64,000 bases of DNA from Corynebacterium glucuronolyticum DSM 44120 (GTDB taxonomy: Bacteria; Actinomycetota; Actinomycetes; Mycobacteriales; Mycobacteriaceae): assembly GCF_030440595.1 (NCBI RefSeq), contig NZ_CP047452.1:930001-994000 (forward strand). The letters are read 5' to 3'. Made by a program: the position numbers and the translations under genes. Numbering within the stretch: position 1 is the stretch's first letter; every line of letters starts with the position of its first letter. This document shows, one piece after another, positions 55,744-64,000 of the stretch. A model generated the notes under the pieces. That model saw only the letters and a list, made by a program, of their open reading frames with translations, did no database searches and was not told the DNA's origin.

Positions 55744-56561
55744 TGGAAAAGTGGTCGGGAAAAACGGTCGTTGCGGTTCACGCCCACCCGGACGACGAGG
55801 CGTTGTTTACCGGTGGTCTGTTGTACGAGGCTGCCCATGCCGGCGCGGATGTGCACGTGATCACCTGCACGCTCGGTGAGGAAGGCGAGGTCATCGGCGA
55901 ACCGTACCAGCTCCTGACCGTAGATCACACCGATCAGCTCGGGGGTTTTAGGATCCATGAGTTGCAGCGGTCGCTTTCTATCCTCGGGTGCACGGGGCAT
56001 TTTCTCGGCGGTGCCGGACGTTTCCGTGACTCGGGGATGGAGGGCGACGCACGCCCGAATGCCCTCATCAACTCGCTGGGTGAGGCGACAGAAAAGCTGC
56101 GGGAGCTCGTCGACAAGCTAGATCCTGACCTCCTGGTGACGTATGATCCGTTCGGAACGTACGGCCACCGCGACCATATCGCCGCCCACAAACTCACGCA
56201 TGCCGTTGCCGGGGATGTTCCCGTGTGGTGGGCTGTTGAGCTTGCCGACGACGTCCGGGCCGGGCTCGCCGGAATCGTGCGGTCCCCGTGGCGGATCCCC
56301 ACCCCCGAGGAGATCGTCACTGTCGAGCACTCCGACAAGGTCATTGAGCTGGACGAACGAGCCTACAACGCGAAGGCAGAGGCGATGAAGGCACACGCGA
56401 CGCAGCTGTGGATCGCCGATGGCTCGGTCAGTGACGTCAACCCCCATCAGGCCTTCGCCCAGGCCGACGGCTACGTTTTCTGCCTGTCCAACCTCATGAG
56501 CCAGCCGCTTCGTCGGCGTGAGCACTACCAGGTCGCACCCGCCGACTACCAGGCAGTTTAG
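55743..56561 (+). CDS. mshB: Mycothiol biosynthesis deacetylase MshB
   Basis: MshB removes the acetyl group of GlcNAc-Ins, the second enzymatic step to mycothiol. The 272-residue protein has the zinc motif AHPDDE (residues 14-19) and the partner ligand GHRDH (about 141-145), and the LFTGGLLYEAAHAG stretch of MshB. Start ATG 55743 shares its A with the lpqW TAA and has GGAGG upstream, so the two are translationally coupled. Paralogue of mca. Confidence 0.94.
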   Translation: MEKWSGKTVVAVHAHPDDEALFTGGLLYEAAHAGADVHVITCTLGEEGEVIGEPYQLLTVDHTDQLGGFRIHELQRSLSILGCTGHFLGGAGRFRDSGMEGDARPNALINSLGEATEKLRELVDKLDPDLLVTYDPFGTYGHRDHIAAHKLTHAVAGDVPVWWAVELADDVRAGLAGIVRSPWRIPTPEEIVTVEHSDKVIELDERAYNAKAEAMKAHATQLWIADGSVSDVNPHQAFAQADGYVFCLSNLMSQPLRRREHYQVAPADYQAV

Positions 56562-56566
56562 AAAGG

Positions 56567-56929
56567 ATGCGAAACCGGAAGGGAATCGGTACAGCGTATG
56601 TGTGGCTTTCGCTGTTCGCGGCGATTTCCGCACTCCTCGAGGTGGTTTACCTCGGGGCGAAAGTGCCGTACACCGTGGTGGTGGCCTTCCTGTTCACCAT
56701 GGTGCTGAGCAGAACCTCGCGGTTGTGGACCTCCTCCCGCCTTGTCGCTGGGGTTCCCCTCGTTGTGTGGCTCGCCGTTGTCGGCATCCTCGTGTGGCTG
56801 GCACCCCAGCGCCCGGACATTTTGTTGCCTGTTGGCCCACGCACAATCGCGCTTATCGGCGCGGGGGTTTGTGGTGGACTATGGCCCCTTATTACAATGG
56901 CGGAAGATAACCCAGATGTGGAGAGGTAA
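56567..56929 (+). CDS. Four-segment membrane protein, Rv1171-like
   Basis: 120 residues with about four membrane segments and almost no loops. It lies 5 bases after mshB and abuts fdxA (the ATG follows directly after the TAA), so it belongs to one transcript with both. A protein of the same kind follows mshB in mycobacteria. Function unknown. Confidence 0.75.
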   Translation: MRNRKGIGTAYVWLSLFAAISALLEVVYLGAKVPYTVVVAFLFTMVLSRTSRLWTSSRLVAGVPLVVWLAVVGILVWLAPQRPDILLPVGPRTIALIGAGVCGGLWPLITMAEDNPDVER

Positions 56930-57253
56930 ATGACATACACAATCGCTGAACCATGCGTTGATGTTAAGGACAAGGCATGTGTTGAAGAATGTCCCGTGGA
57001 CTGCATCTATGAGGGTGCACGAAGCCTGTACATCCATCCGGACGAGTGCGTTGACTGTGGCGCATGCGAGCCGGTGTGTCCGGTAGAGGCCATCTTCTAC
57101 GAGGATGATGTTCCGGACGAGTGGATCGACTACAACGAGGCCAACGCCGCGTTCTTCGAGGATCTCGGATCCCCGGGTGGGGCAGCAAAACTCGGCGCGC
57201 AGGACTTCGATCCGCCACTGGTGGCAAAGCTCCCCAAGAAGGATGGCGAATAG
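56930..57253 (+). CDS. fdxA: 7Fe ferredoxin (FdxA/FdxC)
   Basis: 107 residues. Cysteines at 9, 17, 21, 25, 40, 43, 46 and 50 fit the [3Fe-4S][4Fe-4S] ferredoxin pattern ([14 protein letters not shown] then [17 protein letters not shown]), followed by the usual C-terminal helix region. It carries electrons, probably to cytochromes P450 or other oxidoreductases. It stands directly before dapC, as fdxC (Rv1177) before Rv1178. Confidence 0.95.
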   Translation: MTYTIAEPCVDVKDKACVEECPVDCIYEGARSLYIHPDECVDCGACEPVCPVEAIFYEDDVPDEWIDYNEANAAFFEDLGSPGGAAKLGAQDFDPPLVAKLPKKDGE

Positions 57254-57288
57254 GAACCTAGCGTAGGAAAAACGCTGGAACCTCCGTG

Positions 57289-57312
57289 CGGGCTGCGGTA
57301 AACCGCAGCCCG
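57289..57312 (+). terminator. Terminator between fdxA and dapC
   Basis: CGGGCTGCGGT (57289-57299) pairs perfectly with ACCGCAGCCCG (57302-57312) over a two-base gap, followed by TTTGT. Confidence 0.7.
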
Positions 57313-57339
57313 TTTGTATATTGCGAAAAGAGACGGTGA

Positions 57340-58401
57340 TTGAACGTGCGACACCCCATTAAGCTCCCTGTATTCCCGTGGGATCAACTCGCCCCGCTGG
57401 AAGAAACCGCGAAGAACCACCCCGACGGCATGGTCAAACTGACCGTCGGGGCACCGGTCGACCCCGTCTTCCCATCCATCCAGGTGGCGTTGTCGGAAGC
57501 GGCCGCGCTGTCGGGCTACCCGCCCACCATCGGGGTCCCCGAGCTTCGCGAGGCCATTGTCTCCTCCCTCGAGCGCCGCTACAACATGCAGGGGATCACG
57601 GGGGTGCTGCCGGTCATCGGCACGAAGGAGCTCATCGCGAACCTGCCCGCACAGCTGCGCGTGGAGAGCGTCGCCTACCCGGAACTTGCCTACCCCACCT
57701 ACGAAATCGGGGCGATTTTCGCCGATGCGAAGATTGTGAAGGAGGGCGCGGATCTCACCTTCATTAATTCCCCGAACAACCCGTCCGGCGAGGTTCTGAC
57801 CGTGGAGCAGCTGCGTGAGTACGTGGCTGATGCGCGGGAGCGTGGCGCGATCCTCGTCAGCGACGAGTGTTACCTGGGGATGGGGTGGACGGATAAGAAG
57901 CCCGTGTCGATCCTCGATCCGGCGGTGTGCGATGGCGACCATACCGGCCTCATCGCCGTTCACTCGCTGTCCAAGACATCGAACCTTGCGGGGTACCGTT
58001 CCGGTTTCGTCGTGGGGGACAAGGATCTGATCGACGAGCTCACTCTCATCCGCAAGCACGGCGGCTTCATGATGCCGTACCCGGTGCAGTATGCGACGAT
58101 TGCCGCCCTTAACGACGATGAGCAGGAGTCTTTCCAAAAGGCCCGCTACTTCGCCCGTCGGAAAGTACTGTCTGAGGCTTTAACGGCTGCGGGGCTGACC
58201 ATCGATCACTCAGATGCCGGCCTGTACCTGTGGGTCACCCGCAGTGAAAACTGCTGGGACACGGCACGGTGGTTCGCTGAGCGCGGGCTCCTTGTCACGC
58301 CTGGTGATTTCTACGGTCCCGCTGGCGCTGAGCACGTCCGCATTGCGATGACTATCACCGACGAGGACGCGATCGCCGCTGCGAAGCGACTGCAGGCATA
58401 A
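57340..58401 (+). CDS. dapC: N-succinyldiaminopimelate aminotransferase
   Basis: DapC transaminates N-succinyl-2-amino-6-ketopimelate in the succinylase lysine/DAP branch. A class I/II PLP aminotransferase of 353 residues, with the PLP lysine in SLSKTSNLAGYRSGF (about residue 212), NSPNNPSGEVL and the C-terminal arginine in GPAGAEHVRIAM. TTG 57340 follows AAAAGAGA; GTG 57346 is an alternative. dapD in this window supplies the preceding step. Confidence 0.92.
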   Translation: MNVRHPIKLPVFPWDQLAPLEETAKNHPDGMVKLTVGAPVDPVFPSIQVALSEAAALSGYPPTIGVPELREAIVSSLERRYNMQGITGVLPVIGTKELIANLPAQLRVESVAYPELAYPTYEIGAIFADAKIVKEGADLTFINSPNNPSGEVLTVEQLREYVADARERGAILVSDECYLGMGWTDKKPVSILDPAVCDGDHTGLIAVHSLSKTSNLAGYRSGFVVGDKDLIDELTLIRKHGGFMMPYPVQYATIAALNDDEQESFQKARYFARRKVLSEALTAAGLTIDHSDAGLYLWVTRSENCWDTARWFAERGLLVTPGDFYGPAGAEHVRIAMTITDEDAIAAAKRLQA

Positions 58402-58417
58402 CCGGAGGAGATGCCGC

Positions 58418-58951
58418 ATGCCTAGTAAACGTGTAACTACCAACATTCGTGAGTTCCTGAAATTCGGCATTGTTGGTGGCTCGGGTACCCTCGTCAATTT
58501 CTTCGTTGTGTGGGTGCTGCACCGGTTTGGTTCGCTGGATCAGGATCAGGTGGTGGCCAATCTGTTTGGCACGCCATTTAATATCCGCTGGTACCACGTC
58601 ATGATTACGATTGCGTTCCTCGTTGCTAACACGTGGAATTACCAACTCAATCGGTTCTGGACGTTCAAAGACAAGACCGTGGGGTGGTTCCGCGGGTACT
58701 GGAAGTTCCTCCTTACCGGCATCGGCGCGTTGGTGGTAAGCCAGGTTGTGGCGACGCTACTGATGAATCCGACTTCGCCGATCGCCCTACCCACCCACAT
58801 CTTCGACGATACAACCGGCTTCCGTACCCGCGTGTACTGGGCTAACGCCATTTCCGTTCTCGCCGCGATGCCGATCAACTTCATCATCAACAAGTTGTGG
58901 ACCTTCCGGAACAAGTCGATCAAGGTCGTGCACACGGAAGCTCCCCAGTAG
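58418..58951 (+). CDS. GtrA family membrane protein
   Basis: 177 residues with four membrane segments. It opens with REFLKFGIVGGSGTLVNF, the GtrA signature, and has NYQLNRFWTF and NFIINKLWTFRNKS as the two repeated W-T-F loop motifs. GtrA proteins flip polyprenyl-phosphate-linked sugars across the membrane; the sugar here is unknown. 16 bases after dapC. Confidence 0.9.
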   Translation: MPSKRVTTNIREFLKFGIVGGSGTLVNFFVVWVLHRFGSLDQDQVVANLFGTPFNIRWYHVMITIAFLVANTWNYQLNRFWTFKDKTVGWFRGYWKFLLTGIGALVVSQVVATLLMNPTSPIALPTHIFDDTTGFRTRVYWANAISVLAAMPINFIINKLWTFRNKSIKVVHTEAPQ

Positions 58952-59049
58952 TACTCTATTCCTCTTTTTGCTTGTCGACGCTCCTCCCTTCCCGTGTCCC
59001 CCTCACGCCAGCGATGAGGGAGCGAAGGGTTCCTGTGCGACACAAAAAA

Positions 59050-59102
59050 CAAAGGGCGACTGTGGTACCGCCTCCAGGAGGCGGTACCACAGTCGCCCTT
59101 TG
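59050..59102. terminator. Very strong bidirectional terminator (26-bp arms)
   Basis: The arm 59050-59075 (CAAAGGGCGACTGTGGTACC...) is the exact reverse complement of 59077-59102, with a single A between. It serves the convergent GtrA gene and the small membrane gene. Confidence 0.9.
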
Positions 59103-59111
59103 CTATAGAAA

Positions 59112-59291
59112 CTACGTTTCGCTCGTGCCGTTGGTCTTTGCCCGGTTGACGAGGAAGGCACCTACTGGGGTCAGCGCAAGCAGGATCACGAATCCCCAGA
59201 CGGATTCATGTGCTACAGCAACATACCCTGAGATGGCTAGACCGCACAGCGCAACGGCAATGGCGTTGGGGGAGATGCTGGACGTGTTCAC
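59112..59291 (-). CDS. Small two-segment membrane protein
   Basis: 59 residues with a GTG start 7 bases after a perfect AAGGAGG. Two hydrophobic segments (about 9-25 and 31-49) are joined by a short polar turn, and the tail is NRAKTNGTSET. The good ribosome site and terminator placement support a real gene. Family not recognised. Confidence 0.7.
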   Translation of the reverse strand: MNTSSISPNAIAVALCGLAISGYVAVAHESVWGFVILLALTPVGAFLVNRAKTNGTSET

Positions 59292-59810
59292 TATGTTTTC
59301 CTCCTTGGTATGCTCAGCAGATCGCACCTGCGCGGTGAATCCGGATGTAGCGTCTGAAATTCGATCAGGGGTCCGAAACGGATGCGCTGCTGCAGAGTAT
59401 GGAGCTGCCCATGGTGTGGCAGGAGCGCATCCGCGTGGGAATAGGCAATGTACGTCCCGAGGATAAGCGGCTCCCCCCCTCCACGACAATAGAATGTGAA
59501 GAACAAAACTATTAGGTGTTAAAAAACAGCGGCTTCTGCACCAGCTACGCGCTAACCGCGTGAGGAGGTGCTGCGCATGGTGACACACACGTTGGCCTCC
59601 TGCAGAAACGTCGTGGCAGCGGCTGCCAACCGGTCGTTTCACGGCGGATTTTTAGCTAGGCAGCAGTCCAATCTGGGGCGGTCACGGAACACCGTCTGCG
59701 AGCGTGGCGGCTCGCACCATCACAAGAGCGCTTCAGGAGAGTCGCCAGCTGGCTGGGGCGCAAGCGTACTTCGCAAACGAAGCCCGCAAACGAAGTGTTA
59801 AGAGGTGAAA
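59292..59810. other. Spacer with pairing segments, no gene seen
   Basis: No credible gene. TTCTGCA (59534-59540) and TGCAGAA (59601-59607) enclose CGCG-CTAAC-CGCG and GGAGG/CCTCC, so a structured transcript is possible. A GGAGG with ATG 59578 opens a poor frame. Confidence 0.4.
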
Positions 59811-59851
59811 ACCCGCATTGTTGGGGCGGAGTACGCCTCACCAATGCGGGT
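59811..59851 (-). terminator. Terminator of the dapD-permease operon
   Basis: ACCCGCATTG (59811-59820) pairs with CAATGCGGGT (59842-59851). The minus strand continues with TTTTCACC. Confidence 0.78.
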
Positions 59852-59886
59852 AGTTTTTCTTCTCTGGTGGTAAGCCGCGAACGCGG

Positions 59887-61299
59887 TTATATGTGCTCGG
59901 GCAGTGGTGCCTTCTCCCAGGGGCTGAGGCCACGCGCCTTCGAATTGACGAGGCCTGCTACGAAGAGAATGACAAACATGACGGCGGCGGAAATCAGCTG
60001 CACACGTGCAGACGGATCGCTGAGCATGAGGATGGCAAGCAACACAAAGGCCACCAGTGCCGCCCAGTTAAGGTACGGGTACGCCCACATCCGGATGGGC
60101 AGGTCGTATTTTTCCTCGAGGCGCGGGCGGAGGCGCAGCTCCGAAACCGTGATAAACACCCACACAATGAGCAACGAGGCCCCGGCGGCATTCAGCATGA
60201 AGGTGAGCACGGCTGCAGCATCGATGTAGTTCAGTACCACCATGATGAGCGACAAGATGATGGAAAGGGTAATCGCAGCCGTCGGTACACCACGGTGATT
60301 GACCTTGGTGAAGATCGACGGTGCGTCGTGGCGCTGTGCCAGAGAAAACATCATGCGGCTAGACGCGTAGATTTGCGCGTTGAAGGCACTGAGCAGTGCA
60401 AGAGTGATAACGACCTCCATGAACGTCACCACACCGGGGATTCCCGCCAGAGCCAGTACCTTGGTGAAGGGGCTGTCGGCAGCAGAGTCAGCGGCACCGA
60501 TCTCCGAGTAAGGAAGCAGCAGCGTGATGATGGCCACGGAACCGAGGTAGAACACAAACACGCGAGTAATCGTGGAACGCACGGCGTTCACAAGCGACTT
60601 CTTCGGGTCATCAGACTCTGCGGACGCAATAGCGACAACTTCGATGCCACCAAAGGCGAAAGCGACGGCCAACAGGGCGCTGGCGATGCCGGCCACGCCG
60701 TTCGGGGTAAACCCTGATTCCTGCACGTTGTGCAAACCAATCAACGTGTGACCGGGCAGAAGCCCGAAGATGAGGAGCACGCCGATGATGAGGAACGCGA
60801 CGAGGACGGCGACCTTCACAAAAGCAAACCAGAACTCGAACTCGCCAAAGGCGCGCACGCGCAGGAGGTTCACCACGCCGAAGAAGAGAACGAAGATGAG
60901 CGCCGGGACCCACGGAGAGACATCGAACCACGAGGCGACGAAGGCGGATGCGCCGGTAATCTCCGCGCCGAGCACAGCGACCGTCGCCAGCCAGTAGATC
61001 CACCCCTGCGTGAACCCGGCCCAGCGGCCAATGGCGTGCTCCGCGTATTCGGAGAAGGAACCGGAAGCGGGAATGACCGTTCCCATTTCGCCGAGCATCT
61101 GCATGATGAGGATAGCCATGATGCCGGCGAGGATGTAGGCAACGAGTGCCGAGGGGCCGGCGGCCTGAATCGCAACGCCGGTACCGAGGAAGAGGCCAGC
61201 GCCAATGGTGGAGCCGAGGCCCATCATCGTGAGGTGGCGGACCTTCAGGCCGCTACCGAGCTGTGGAGCTGCTTCAGTGTCGTGAGCAGGGGTGGACAT
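59887..61299 (-). CDS. Amino-acid permease, APC family (paralogue 1)
   Basis: 470 residues, 12 membrane segments of the APC amino-acid/proton symporter family (AAT group). The start LKVRHLTMMGLGSTIGAGLF carries the consensus G-S-x-I-G-x-G loop in segment 1, and the ISxEExEDP-type region appears as AIASAESDDPKKS. It lies 14 bases after dapD. It is closely similar in sequence to the permease at 62304-63788. The substrate cannot be read; basic or aromatic amino acids are usual for the group. Confidence 0.92.
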   Translation of the reverse strand: MSTPAHDTEAAPQLGSGLKVRHLTMMGLGSTIGAGLFLGTGVAIQAAGPSALVAYILAGIMAILIMQMLGEMGTVIPASGSFSEYAEHAIGRWAGFTQGWIYWLATVAVLGAEITGASAFVASWFDVSPWVPALIFVLFFGVVNLLRVRAFGEFEFWFAFVKVAVLVAFLIIGVLLIFGLLPGHTLIGLHNVQESGFTPNGVAGIASALLAVAFAFGGIEVVAIASAESDDPKKSLVNAVRSTITRVFVFYLGSVAIITLLLPYSEIGAADSAADSPFTKVLALAGIPGVVTFMEVVITLALLSAFNAQIYASSRMMFSLAQRHDAPSIFTKVNHRGVPTAAITLSIILSLIMVVLNYIDAAAVLTFMLNAAGASLLIVWVFITVSELRLRPRLEEKYDLPIRMWAYPYLNWAALVAFVLLAILMLSDPSARVQLISAAVMFVILFVAGLVNSKARGLSPWEKAPLPEHI

Positions 61300-61313
61300 G
61301 AATGTAACTTTCT

Positions 61314-62240
61314 TTAGTTCTTGTGGAGTGAATCGTTAAGCGAAACGGCGGACGTCTTCCACGGGACGACCTCGATGGCACCGTTCAGCGAGTTGCGGCG
61401 GAACAGCATGTTGGACTTGCCGGAAAGGGCTGCGGCCTTGACCGGCTCGCCGTCGACAAGCACCTTCGAACCAGCGGTGACGTACAGGCCAGCCTCGACC
61501 ACACAGTCGTCGCCAAGCGCAATACCGAGACCGGAGTTGGCGCCGAGGAGGCAGCGCTTGCCTAAGCTGACGCGCTCCTTGCCACCGCCGGATAGCGTGC
61601 CCATGGTGGAGGCACCGCCACCGATGTCGGTTTGGTCGCCGACGATGACCCCCTGAGAGACACGACCCTCGACCATGGAGGCCCCGAGGGTGCCGGCGTT
61701 GTAGTTGACAAACCCCTCATGCATGACGGTGGTTCCCTCGGCGAGGTGCGCGCCGAGGCGGATGCGGTCCGCGTTACCGATGCGCACGCCGGAGGGGACG
61801 ACGTAGTCCACCATGCGGGGGAACTTATCGATGAGGAAGATGATGACCTGACCCTCGCCGCGTGCCTGCAGCTTGGCGCGGGTGAGCTCAAAGCCTTCCG
61901 GCAGGCAGGGGCCGAAGTTGGTCCACACCACGTTGTTCAGCACGCCGAAAATGCCGTCGAGGTTGATCTCGTTCGGCTTGACCCCGCGGGCGGAGAGAAG
62001 GTGCAGGCGGAGGAAAGCATCGTATGTATCGGCCGGGGGCTGGGAAAGGTCGTCGATGGTGCACTCGTAGACGACGCGCTCAACCTGGCGATCCTCATCA
62101 GTCGACGTGAGCTTTTCGACGGTTGCTCGGTCACCGCCCTCGATCGGGTCCGGGTACCACACGTCGAGGACAGTGCCCTTGGACTTCTCAGCGGTGGATA
62201 CGGTGGCAATGCCCCACGCGTGGGCGGAACTCATGGTCAC
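61314..62240 (-). CDS. dapD: Tetrahydrodipicolinate N-succinyltransferase
   Basis: DapD succinylates tetrahydrodipicolinate on the way to meso-DAP and lysine. 308 residues: an N-terminal domain, then a left-handed beta-helix of hexapeptide repeats ([38 protein letters not shown]) and a C-terminal part. Actinobacterial type, as Rv1201c. GTG 62240 has AAGGAGA upstream; ATG 62234 is possible. Between two permease genes on the same strand. Confidence 0.95.
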   Translation of the reverse strand: MTMSSAHAWGIATVSTAEKSKGTVLDVWYPDPIEGGDRATVEKLTSTDEDRQVERVVYECTIDDLSQPPADTYDAFLRLHLLSARGVKPNEINLDGIFGVLNNVVWTNFGPCLPEGFELTRAKLQARGEGQVIIFLIDKFPRMVDYVVPSGVRIGNADRIRLGAHLAEGTTVMHEGFVNYNAGTLGASMVEGRVSQGVIVGDQTDIGGGASTMGTLSGGGKERVSLGKRCLLGANSGLGIALGDDCVVEAGLYVTAGSKVLVDGEPVKAAALSGKSNMLFRRNSLNGAIEVVPWKTSAVSLNDSLHKN

Positions 62241-62303
62241 GGTGGACTATCTCCTTTTTGGTCTAGAACATGTACACAGAAATGTAAGGGTAACACCCTG
62301 GCG

Positions 62304-63788
62304 CTACGCCTGTCGGCGACGCTTGCGGTAGCGCGGCTCGGAATCTCGTGACCAACGGCCGGTGATGAAAGCGATGAACAGGATAAGGGCGGACATGACG
62401 CACAGTGCGAACAGCTGCTGGCGGGCACCGGCATCAAACAGCATGAGAATGACGATGACGACGAGGATGCCGAATGTCGCCCAGCCCGTGTAAGGGTGGC
62501 CTGGCATGTGCACCTCCGTCAGTTCGCCCGAGGCCTTGAACTGCGGGTGAAGCTTGATCCAGGAAAGTGCGATCGTGCCCCAGACGACGATGAGAATGCC
62601 GCCGACAGCATTGAGGAGAAACTCCAGCAGTCCCGGCGGATTCCAGAACTGCAGGCCAACGGAGACAAAGGCGAAGATCATGGACAGGATTACCGAGTTC
62701 ATAGGCACGTCGTGGCGGTTGGTGACCCCCAGGATAGCGGGAGCATCGTCGCGGGTGGCCAGCGAGTAGGCCAGGCGAGAGGAGGCGTAAATCTGCGCGT
62801 TGAAGGCGCTGAGCAGCGCGAGGACGATGACAACCTCCATAATGCCCACAACACCCGGGATGTTAGCCATCGCAAGGATGCGCGTAAATGGGCTTTCAGC
62901 TGCCGTGTCCGCTCCGGCGATGTCGCCGAAGGGGAGCAGGAAGCAGATGACCAAGACGCTGCCGAGGTAGAACACGGAGATGCGCCAGATGGTGGAGCGC
63001 ACGGCCAGGGAGATGGACCGCACGGGGTCAGCGGACTCTGCGGCTGCGATCGTCACGATCTCGATGCCGCCGAAAGCGAAGGCGACGGCAAGTAGCCCCG
63101 CGGCTAGGCCTGGCAGGCCGTTGGGGAGGAAGCCGGACTCCCGGATGTGCTGCGCGCCGATGTACTCCGTCCCCGGAAGAAGACCAAAAATAAGCAGCAC
63201 GCCGATGAAGAGGAAGATGCCGATAACAGCGACCTTGATGAAGGCGAACCAGAACTCGAACTCGCCGAAGCCCTTCACCTGCATGAGGTTCACCACTGCG
63301 AAGAAGACGACACAGACCAGTGCTGGAATCCACGGATCGACACCGAACCAGGAGGCCATAATGGCAGATGCGCCGGTCATCTCAGCGCCGAGGACCATGA
63401 TGAGCATGAACCAGTACAGCCAGCCGAGGTAAAAACCTGCCCAGCGACCGAATGCCATTTCGGCGTAGACGGAGAAGGAACCGGACGCAGGTCGGGCTGC
63501 GCCCATCTCGCCGAGCATCTGCATGGCCCCGATGACGAGGAGGCCGGCGACGATATAGGCAAGGAGGACGGAAGGGCCAGCGACTTGGATACCGACACCG
63601 GTGCCCAGGAAGAGGCCCGCGCCGATCGCCGAGCCGAGGCCCATCATGGTCAGGTGTCGCACCTGGAGCCCCGATCCTAGCCGTGAGGAATCAGAGGTAT
63701 GTGGTGCGCCGGCACTGCCGGCACTGCCGGCACTGCCGGCAGAACTGCCATCCGTGGCGGTTCGTTGTCTTTTATTAGTCCAAGCCAT
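62304..63788 (-). CDS. Amino-acid permease, APC family (paralogue 2)
   Basis: 494 residues, 12 segments, paralogous to the permease downstream of dapD: both share LxVRHLTMMGLGSxIGAGLFLGTG and long stretches after it. It differs by a longer N-terminus with a Ser-Ala-Gly repeat coded by a 9-bp tandem repeat. TAGAAT on the minus strand (63795-63800) ends 6 bases before the ATG and no ribosome site is present, so translation is probably leaderless. First gene of the permease-dapD-permease run. Confidence 0.92.
   Translation of the reverse strand: MAWTNKRQRTATDGSSAGSAGSAGSAGAPHTSDSSRLGSGLQVRHLTMMGLGSAIGAGLFLGTGVGIQVAGPSVLLAYIVAGLLVIGAMQMLGEMGAARPASGSFSVYAEMAFGRWAGFYLGWLYWFMLIMVLGAEMTGASAIMASWFGVDPWIPALVCVVFFAVVNLMQVKGFGEFEFWFAFIKVAVIGIFLFIGVLLIFGLLPGTEYIGAQHIRESGFLPNGLPGLAAGLLAVAFAFGGIEIVTIAAAESADPVRSISLAVRSTIWRISVFYLGSVLVICFLLPFGDIAGADTAAESPFTRILAMANIPGVVGIMEVVIVLALLSAFNAQIYASSRLAYSLATRDDAPAILGVTNRHDVPMNSVILSMIFAFVSVGLQFWNPPGLLEFLLNAVGGILIVVWGTIALSWIKLHPQFKASGELTEVHMPGHPYTGWATFGILVVIVILMLFDAGARQQLFALCVMSALILFIAFITGRWSRDSEPRYRKRRRQA
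63708..63740 (-). repeat. 9-bp tandem repeat inside the permease N-terminus
   Basis: Three full and one partial unit of GCCGGCACT (+ strand) encode (Ser-Ala-Gly)n. Copy changes would stay in frame. Confidence 0.9.
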
Positions 63789-63794
63789 GGTGGG

Positions 63795-63800
63795 ATTCTA
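63795..63800 (-). promoter_or_regulatory. -10 box of the leaderless permease-dapD operon
   Basis: TAGAAT on the minus strand, 6 bases upstream of ATG 63788. Confidence 0.55.
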
Positions 63801-64000
63801 AGCGTTTGAATCATCTCACACTACAGACGGGGGTAGCGGGGAGGGGGAAACTAACGTTCGAAAATAGTCCATTTGTGGTAAGGGTATTGTCACCGCAATT
63901 GCGCTGGCAATTGGGGTGTGGCACGCGTGACGATGAACTCTAGACGTGTGTAGCGGCGAGGACGTTAGCTCCCATAGGGTGAGAAATCGACCAGTTAGGT
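63801..64000. other. Upstream region with an inverted repeat, no gene seen
   Basis: CAATTGC-GCTG-GCAATTG (63896-63913) is a perfect inverted repeat, extendable to CACC/GGTG with one mismatch. It could be an operator for the permease operon or for a gene to the right (dapE is usual there). Confidence 0.5.

Noticed and set aside
59568..59801. 77-codon frame after GGAGG
   Set aside because: Poor composition, no family, and the ribosome site can be explained by chance or by RNA pairing.

Overview
The window reads as chromosomal DNA of a Corynebacterium (Actinobacteria, Mycobacteriales). The evidence is mycothiol genes (mca, mshB), an LpqW homologue, a PorB-like mycomembrane porin next to eno, short-chain Z-prenyl synthase, a CmtR regulator with its metal-transport ATPase, a DtxR-like iron box and many leaderless promoters. 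Gene order follows, with gaps, the M. tuberculosis order Rv1020 (mfd) to Rv1201c (dapD). Species cannot be set from the sequence alone.

Layout. 0-8 kb: end of a TetR-type regulator, mfd, mazG, a repeat-rich spacer, a PorB-like porin, a lytic transglycosylase and eno. 8-12 kb: FtsB/DivIC-like protein, DUF501, ppx, a 74-nt tRNA with anticodon UAA, about 1 kb of apparently non-coding but strongly structured DNA, and a Bax-inhibitor-1 family protein. 12-24 kb: greA, DUF4307, mca, Z-prenyl synthase, flavodoxin-like protein, coaA, glyA, a divergent DUF5997 / LysR-effector-domain pair, an LGFP lipoprotein and phoH with a long structured leader. 24-31 kb: DHA2 drug exporter, then a 5-oxoproline utilisation cluster (pxpA-pxpB-pxpC plus an NRAMP-type transporter) facing a GntR regulator. 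31-42 kb: fumC, glpX, DUF4245, xseB-xseA, ispH, DUF6542, rmuC, AI-2E family transporter, DUF2218 and ychF.

41.9-48.7 kb looks like a decayed genomic island. It is bounded by the 3' end of ychF and a second 21-bp copy of that end (19/21 identical). Inside are an arfB remnant that has lost GGQ, an unknown protein with an apparent frameshift, a flavin monooxygenase with a suspect start, a GC-rich cmtR and metal P-type ATPase operon, and a shredded luciferase-like oxidoreductase. No integrase is visible.

48.7-64 kb: zupT, DUF808, DUF402, a secreted protein, typA, lpqW, mshB, a small membrane protein, a 7Fe ferredoxin, dapC, GtrA and a small membrane protein. A leftward run then places dapD between two paralogous amino-acid permeases.

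Most of this is core metabolism. The parts I find least explained are the short-variable-arm tRNA(UAA), the structured RNAs at 11.0-11.2 and 22.1-22.4 kb, the ychF-end island, the DUF5997 / HTH-less LysR-like pair, and a 13-17 bp motif (GCTTGTCGACGC core) found at five intergenic junctions, four of them convergent.
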